Part shown: positions 29,963-34,202 of the stretch, piece by piece | How the letters are laid out: each line of letters opens with the position of its first letter | How positions within the stretch are numbered: position 1 is the stretch's first letter | From: Chara braunii | Taxonomy: Eukaryota > Streptophyta > Charophyceae > Charales > Characeae | Length of the DNA stretch: 34,202 bases | Direction of reading: 5' to 3' | Assembly (NCBI GenBank): GCA_003427395.1 | Contig: BFEA01000003.1 | Span: 4,483,122 to 4,517,323, forward strand | The notes under the pieces: generated by a model | What the model was told of the DNA's origin: nothing | The model's database searches: none | Seen by the model: the letters and a program-made list of their open reading frames with translations, nothing else | Translations under genes and position numbers: made by a program

Positions 29963-30989
29963 GCAAGAAAGACTAACACCTAATCAGATTTAGGGTTGCC
30001 GTAGAGAAAATCAAATTTTCAAAATAAATAAAATAAATAAATAAAATAAATGAGAAAATGAGAAAAGAAGGTGGGAAAGAAGATATTTCGAATTTTTGGA
30101 AAAATATATATATTTAAAAAAAAAAAACAGAAAAATTGAAGTTGGGGGGGAAGGGGGGATGAGAAAGTGATGGAGAGAAGAAAAAAATAGGTGGGAAAGG
30201 GAAAAAGATGGAAGTGGAAGGTGGGGGAATGATGTGGTGGCAGCTGGGGGAGAGGAGGATGAGAGAATGGGAGAGAAAAAGGATGGGGAAAGATGGAGAG
30301 TGATCAAGAAACTAATAGGACAGGAGGAGAGAAAAGAAAAGAAATGAAGAAAAAGGGGGTAAGATAGTGGTTAGTGGGAGAAAAGGTGGGGTGGGGAAGG
30401 TAAAAAGAGGAGGGGAGAGAGGCAGTGGAAGGTGGGGAAAGAAAAGGGGAGAGAGAGATAATACCTGCCCCTTGGTGTCTCCAAGGGCACAAGGTATACC
30501 AAGACCAGGAGGGTCTTGGCCTTCGCTGCAGCCAACCAACTGGAGGGTGTAAGGGGGCTGAGATCTTGATCAGCCCCTAGTTGCAGCACAACAAATCCAG
30601 GGTGTGCCGTGTGAGCATACCCTGATGGGTGATGATGATGATGTAGGGTTGGCTGAGATCTAGATCAGCCACCCTACTGCCGCAGTCACACAGCCCCCTA
30701 GCCGGGGGGAAATCTTGAGCTGATGCGAAGCTGCTGAAAAAAAATAATAATAATAATGCTGTGGCGCAGCCCCCTAACCAGAGGGGTCTTCAGTCCACAG
30801 CAAAGTGCCACGTGGCACTGCAGGTGGCCATGTGCACAGGCAGCAGCAGCCACGGGGGGGGGGGTGGGGGTAAATAGCAGTCTCTCTCGTTACTGCCTCA
30901 CTGGCCGCTGCTCGCTGCTCGGCGGGGGGGGAGGGTAAATAGCCAGCACCTCTTCAACACGAGGTTGCCGTGTTACAAGGTTATGTATA

Positions 30990-31070
30990 GACTGTGGCCA
31001 GTGTGTTATGAGGGTGATACACGCACGCGCATGGCCAACAGATGCCTGGGTTCAAACCCCAGCGACAGCA
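30990..31070 (+). repeat. tRNA-like SINE head 3 within the leader
   Basis: CTGGG TTCAAAC CCCAG (31046-31062) is a perfect 5-bp T-stem with a 7-base T-loop and a B box. TGGCCAGTGTG at about 30997 is a loose A box. The acceptor stem is not visible. It may be a nested SINE or a tRNA-derived piece of the leader; the evidence is the T-arm only. Confidence 0.4.
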
Positions 31071-31338
31071 TGCATCTCGGATCTTAATTAATATAATTCG
31101 GGAGTGGGGCGGGGCGGGGCAGCATGGCGCGTCTGCGTGTGCGGCGGCTTTGGCCTTGGCGCTTCCACGCATATGTCATGATGACTTCCCCTTTTTTGCC
31201 ACGTATCGATCTCCTGCTGCAGCACCTTTTTCCCGCTTTTTCGCCCGAAAACGCCCGAGAAACAGCCGAAAACCCGACTGTCGGGTTTTGATGTTTTTCC
31301 CTGCTGTGCAGTGTGGTGGGTGGGAGTGGGGAACGTTT

Positions 31339-31352
31339 CCGCTCCGATACCA
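31339..31352 (-). other. primer binding site for initiator Met-tRNA
   Basis: On the element strand, one base inside the 5' LTR, the sequence reads TGGTATCGGAGCGG. The usual plant site complementary to the initiator Met-tRNA 3' end is TGGTATCAGAGC, so there is one mismatch in twelve. Its place fixes the right LTR as the 5' LTR. Confidence 0.88.
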
Positions 31353-31353
31353 A

Positions 31354-31679
31354 TTTAGCGGACCCACCAGGTGTGGTGCTCCGCTAGTGATAGAGATGGA
31401 GATGGAGGAAGAAGGGGGGAGCGAGATGGCACAACGCAGCTCCCCAAGCAAGACTCCAACGCACGTACTCCAAAATGTGCAAGTCAAGAATGATCTCGAA
31501 AACAGACACAGGCTGGGGTATACCCCAGCGGACTGACGGGACTGGACTGGACTGGCTGGTACCGACAGAGGTACCGGCCTGGCCTGGCCTGGACTGGACT
31601 GCCCCCGAAAATAACACAGGCCTGTGAGAACAGGCCAAGGGGCTGGTCTCACAGGCCAACCAACCAGAGATCCGCTACA
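31354..31679 (-). repeat. 5' LTR of the chromovirus
   Basis: Pairs with 20511-20831 and differs by scattered substitutions and an extra CCTGG unit in the pentamer tract. Its inner end reads TTTAGCGG where the other copy has TGTAGCGG, so the canonical CA end has been lost on this side. It contains the same 16-bp palindrome and TGTGAGA stem. Confidence 0.92.
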
Positions 31680-31684
31680 CTCCA
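31680..31684. repeat. target-site duplication, right (CTCCA)
   Basis: CTCCA follows the CCGCTACA end of the right LTR and equals the five bases before the left LTR. Confidence 0.85.
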
Positions 31685-32087
31685 AGCCTGTTTTTGCCGA
31701 CCCTGAATTTCACTGCGCTCGGAGTTTGCCGAGCCTGGGTACCACTCCTTTTTCTTTCTGGTACTCACACGGGAAAAAAAAAGAAAAAAGAAAAAAAATG
31801 AAACAAAGTTTTGGCCGTGATTGCAGTTGTATACATTCTTGGAAGTGGCAGTGTGAGTGTGCCCTCAGTGAGGGCATCTCAGCGCCGTGGCCAGGTTATC
31901 AAATTCGAAAAAGAGAATAGAAGGGGGAAAAAATGGGCACACGGATCCGGCCGTGAAAATGGCTGGATACATTCCCCTTAGTACCAGTGTGATGAGTGGT
32001 ACAATCCTCTAACAAAACACAGCTTGAGCAGATCACGGACGGCTTGAGCAATTCAAAGATTCCGCCCTACCTCATTGGCAGGGGACT

Positions 32088-32187
32088 TAGGGTCACATCC
32101 CACTAGCCCCTAATGTTCATTTCTGACCGTTGATCTTCGTAATCAAGGGTGAAAAATGAATAATCCAGGGTAGTGGGATCTGACCCT
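32088..32187. repeat. 100-bp imperfect palindrome (MITE-like foldback)
   Basis: The left arm AGGGTCACATCCCACTAGCC and onward to TTGATC pairs with a right arm whose reverse complement starts AGGGTCAGATCCCACTACCC. By eye 36 of 47 positions match, with a short central loop CTTCGT. There is no ORF. Size and structure suit a MITE or other foldback; no target duplication was identified. Confidence 0.75.
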
Positions 32188-33218
32188 TATAAGAAACACA
32201 CGAGCAAGAAAAAAAAGAAACAGTAACATCCAGAATGTGACGGCCTTACCAGTGAGGTGCATTCTGTGGAGGAAGACTCTGAGCACGGCCTCGAAGACTA
32301 CCGTGCCCGACATCATTGCAGTAGAGATAGCATTTTCTTTTTTTCCTTTTTCTTTCACTCGCGGACAATATAAAAATCTGATTTATGGGACAATGCCGAC
32401 CCTGTGCCCCACCCCCGATAGCTTCGGGAACTGGCAAAACATCGTAATTTCCCAACACCAATGGAAAAAATAAAAAATAAAAATAAAAAATTTCAAAGCT
32501 ATGTTCTTCTTGCAATTTCACCTCACACTACCTACCTACCACTACTACTAATTGTAGGCATACGGGGAACCCCGTGGAATTCCTCCTGACCCCACTAGTA
32601 CCTCCGCCAGTGTTGGGAAATTAGGGAAAACTGGCAGTTTTCCCAAACTCCTGAAAATTCGGAGGCCGGCCCCGACGACGGCTGCCATTGATAAATCTGA
32701 TCGGCGGTGGTCGTTTCGCTTCGGCCATCCGAAAAGGTCGGAGGCCCTCCCGAGGCCCGCTATTTTCCCACGTGGCAAAGGTACTAGTGGTCTAAGGAAA
32801 AAGGAACACAAAAGACAGAAAGATGAAAGAAGGGAAAACGCCAGCTGCCGCCCAAAAGAACCAATTCCAAATGACCTCTACCGTTTGCCATGACCCTTCT
32901 ACCTACTGGTCTTAGGCGCGCCTGCGACCTCACCCTTCCCTGGTACCCCGCTGACGCCCTCTAAACCCCGGTTCCTCGACGAAGACATTCCCCAAAGAAA
33001 GCTGCACTCAAGCGCAGCCCTCCTGGCTGCAAAATGATAATGAAAAGGCCTGAAAGGCCGTCCTGTCCAGACAGATTTGTCAGGTAATTGAGTTGGTTGT
33101 GGCCGATGATGCATGGCTGGAGGAAGAGCCCTTCGGTTGGGCATCTCCCACTGGCTGGGGGCCAACTTGCAATCTCTTCATTGTGAGGTAGCTATGCTTG
33201 CAGGGGTTCCCTCTATAT

Positions 33219-33303
33219 GGCCTTATAGTAGAGGTAGGTAGTGAAAAGCAAAAATAATTTGGCCTTAGGAGTAGAGGTGGGCAGTGAAACGCAAAAATAA
33301 TTT
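33219..33303 (+). repeat. 43-bp tandem duplication
   Basis: GGCCTTATAGTAGAGG to GCAAAAATAATTT (33219-33260) is repeated at 33261-33303 as GGCCTTAGGAGTAGAGG to GCAAAAATAATTT with few changes. Confidence 0.9.
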
Positions 33304-33449
33304 GCGAGAAGAGTATAGCATTGTAACTGTAGTTCTTTTTTTTTTTATAAGAAAAATTCCCAGACCGATTAGGCAGGTATGTGCGTGGGACGTTGAGGGT
33401 GCGTGCGACCTCGACGGCCTCGCTGCACTTCGCACAAAACAAACAAAAC

Positions 33450-33590
33450 GTTTGAAATGGCGGGTGTATATCTTCGGCTAAAAAGTGGAAAAATACACCT
33501 TTTTTTTTTTTGGGGGGGGGGGCCGCCTAAATGTTTGAAATGGCGGGCGCATATCTTCGGCTAGAAAGTGGACAGTGGAAAGATACACCC
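33450..33590 (+). repeat. imperfect tandem duplication with homopolymers between
   Basis: GTTTGAAATGGCGGGTGTAT (33450) and GTTTGAAATGGCGGGCGCAT (33533) start two copies that share TATCTTCGGCTA and end near ATACACC. The copies are separated by a T run and a G run (33500-33522). Confidence 0.85.
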
Positions 33591-34202
33591 TTCGCCTTTC
33601 ATACCTTTTGTCCTTTCCACATTTGGTGATTGGTGCGGCGAGGCTCCGAGCCACAGCAGGAAGGCTGCTACGTAGTGCATGCAGTTCTTTCTTTTCGTTG
33701 TGCATGCAATTCTACGTCGTGCATGGATACCGTTCGTAGATCAGATGCGACATGATTGCAACATAGGGCGGTACAGATACCACCAGATTCCACCACAGCA
33801 CGGACGGAGAGGTACTGACCGTAGATTGGCTTGGTTTTCGATCCCCGACCCGGCGTCCGTCTTTCCGTTTCCTTCTCCCTCCTCTCTTGTCCACCGTCCT
33901 TTTTCCATCCCTCCTTCCTCTCTCCTCCTCTCTCCTTCTCCATCCTCCTTCCTCCTCCCCCTGGTTTCTCAACGTTCCTCCTCCTCCTGCCTTTTCTGTT
34001 GTCCTCATCTATATCCTCGCTTCCTCGCCCCCCTACTTCATTCTCCCATCTGCTACGTGCTCGTTCCCTCCCATTCCCTCTCTAAGACAATCGCTTGCGG
34101 CACGTGGCACTTTTTTTTTTTTGTTGTTCTCCTGCACCCTTTCTTCGTTGGTCCGCTCCATCCCACCGGACCTCCTCCTAAACCCAATCAAACACCCCCC
34201 CC

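Larger units (their letters stand above)
29196..31338 (-). other. long leader of the chromovirus
   Basis: Between the primer binding site and gag lie about 2.1 kb with no recognised ORF. It contains plant-telomere-like words (CCCTAAACCCTAAA at about 29386), A/T-rich AAATAAATAAAT tracts (29520-29620, 29755-29790, 30025-30050), three related hairpins (29631-29962), a G/A-rich block (30130-30450), two near-palindromes around GGCTGAGATCT (about 30557 and 30648) and a tRNA-like segment (30990-31070). Such a leader is long for this group and may include later insertions. Confidence 0.6.
20511..31679 (-). mobile_element. Ty3/gypsy chromovirus, full length, inactive
   Basis: Two direct LTRs (20511-20831, 31354-31679) with ends TGTAGCGG...CCGCTACA are bounded by CTCCA. 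The element reads on the minus strand: 5' LTR at right, primer binding site (31339-31352), leader, gag (29195 to about 27110), protease, RT, RNase H, integrase and chromodomain (to 21976), then a 1.1-kb 3' region. By eye the LTRs differ at about 15 positions plus one 5-base indel, so the insertion is not recent. Stops, frameshifts, two tandem duplications in pol and a lost protease Asp show it is dead. Confidence 0.95.
31685..34202. other. unassigned right flank
   Basis: No gene recognised. Contents are an A-rich stretch (31775-31800), a 100-bp palindrome (32088-32187), a 43-bp tandem repeat (33219-33303), an imperfect tandem repeat at 33450-33590 around T and G runs, and a CT-rich end (33860-34090) that opens spurious Ser/Leu/Pro frames. 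CCCCACTAGTACCTCC at about 32589 is also next to the chromovirus insertion site. Confidence 0.5.

Noticed and set aside
29500-30600. CRISPR-like array from the repeated leader motifs
   Set aside because: Repeats are uneven, palindromic and only three; the context is a eukaryotic retrotransposon.

Overview
The window is repetitive plant-type nuclear DNA. I find no intact single-copy host gene. It holds the decayed remains of three retroelement classes, plus SINE-like fragments, foldbacks, microsatellites and long poly(A)/purine stretches. The combination is a Penelope-like element with an N-terminal GIY-YIG domain, a DIRS/Kangaroo-like element, and a Ty3/gypsy chromovirus primed by initiator Met-tRNA. 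Arabidopsis-type CCCTAAA words also occur. This suggests a green alga of the streptophyte line, Chara-like in repeat content. The organism is inference and was not checked against any database.

Layout. Positions 1-3025 are unassigned: ambiguous bases, pyrimidine-rich DNA, a weak open frame and a small basic ORF that runs into a poly(A) tract. Positions 3026-9390 (minus strand) hold a Penelope-like element (PLE). One copy runs from about 8036 down to 3026 and is preceded, head to tail, by a 5'-truncated copy at 8037-9390, the usual PLE pseudo-LTR arrangement. The main copy has one long frame: CCHC knuckle, charged coil, SAP-like motif, GIY-YIG nuclease, reverse transcriptase (RT). That frame is broken by eleven stop codons, nine of them TGA. 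Positions 9391-12378 are purine-rich DNA with repeated poly(A) runs. Positions 12379-16971 hold a DIRS-like element. Its gag-like ORF (with a probable 108-bp intron) and RT/RNase H lie on the plus strand; a tyrosine recombinase lies on the minus strand, meeting the RT ORF tail to tail. I call it Kangaroo-like. Positions 17.0-20.5 kb hold tRNA-like SINE heads, 113-bp repeats around a CA microsatellite, and a foldback with CT/GA tracts.

Positions 20511-31679 are one complete but dead Ty3/gypsy chromovirus on the minus strand. It has LTRs of 321 and 326 bp, a 5-bp target duplication CTCCA, a primer binding site for initiator Met-tRNA, a long leader with three related hairpins, gag with a CCHC knuckle, protease, RT, RNase H, integrase and chromodomain. 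It carries an 81-bp tandem duplication over RT motif A and a roughly 660-bp tandem duplication of the integrase C-terminal half. The right end (31685-34202) has a 100-bp palindrome and two short tandem duplications, with no recognised gene.

Common theme. In all three elements, most in-frame stops are single transitions away from Trp, Arg or Gln codons. Catalytic Asp residues of two RTs read Asn. Both fit C-to-T decay of silenced repeats. The most notable items are the single-frame ORF1/GIY-YIG/RT layout of the PLE and the opposite-strand recombinase of the DIRS-like element.
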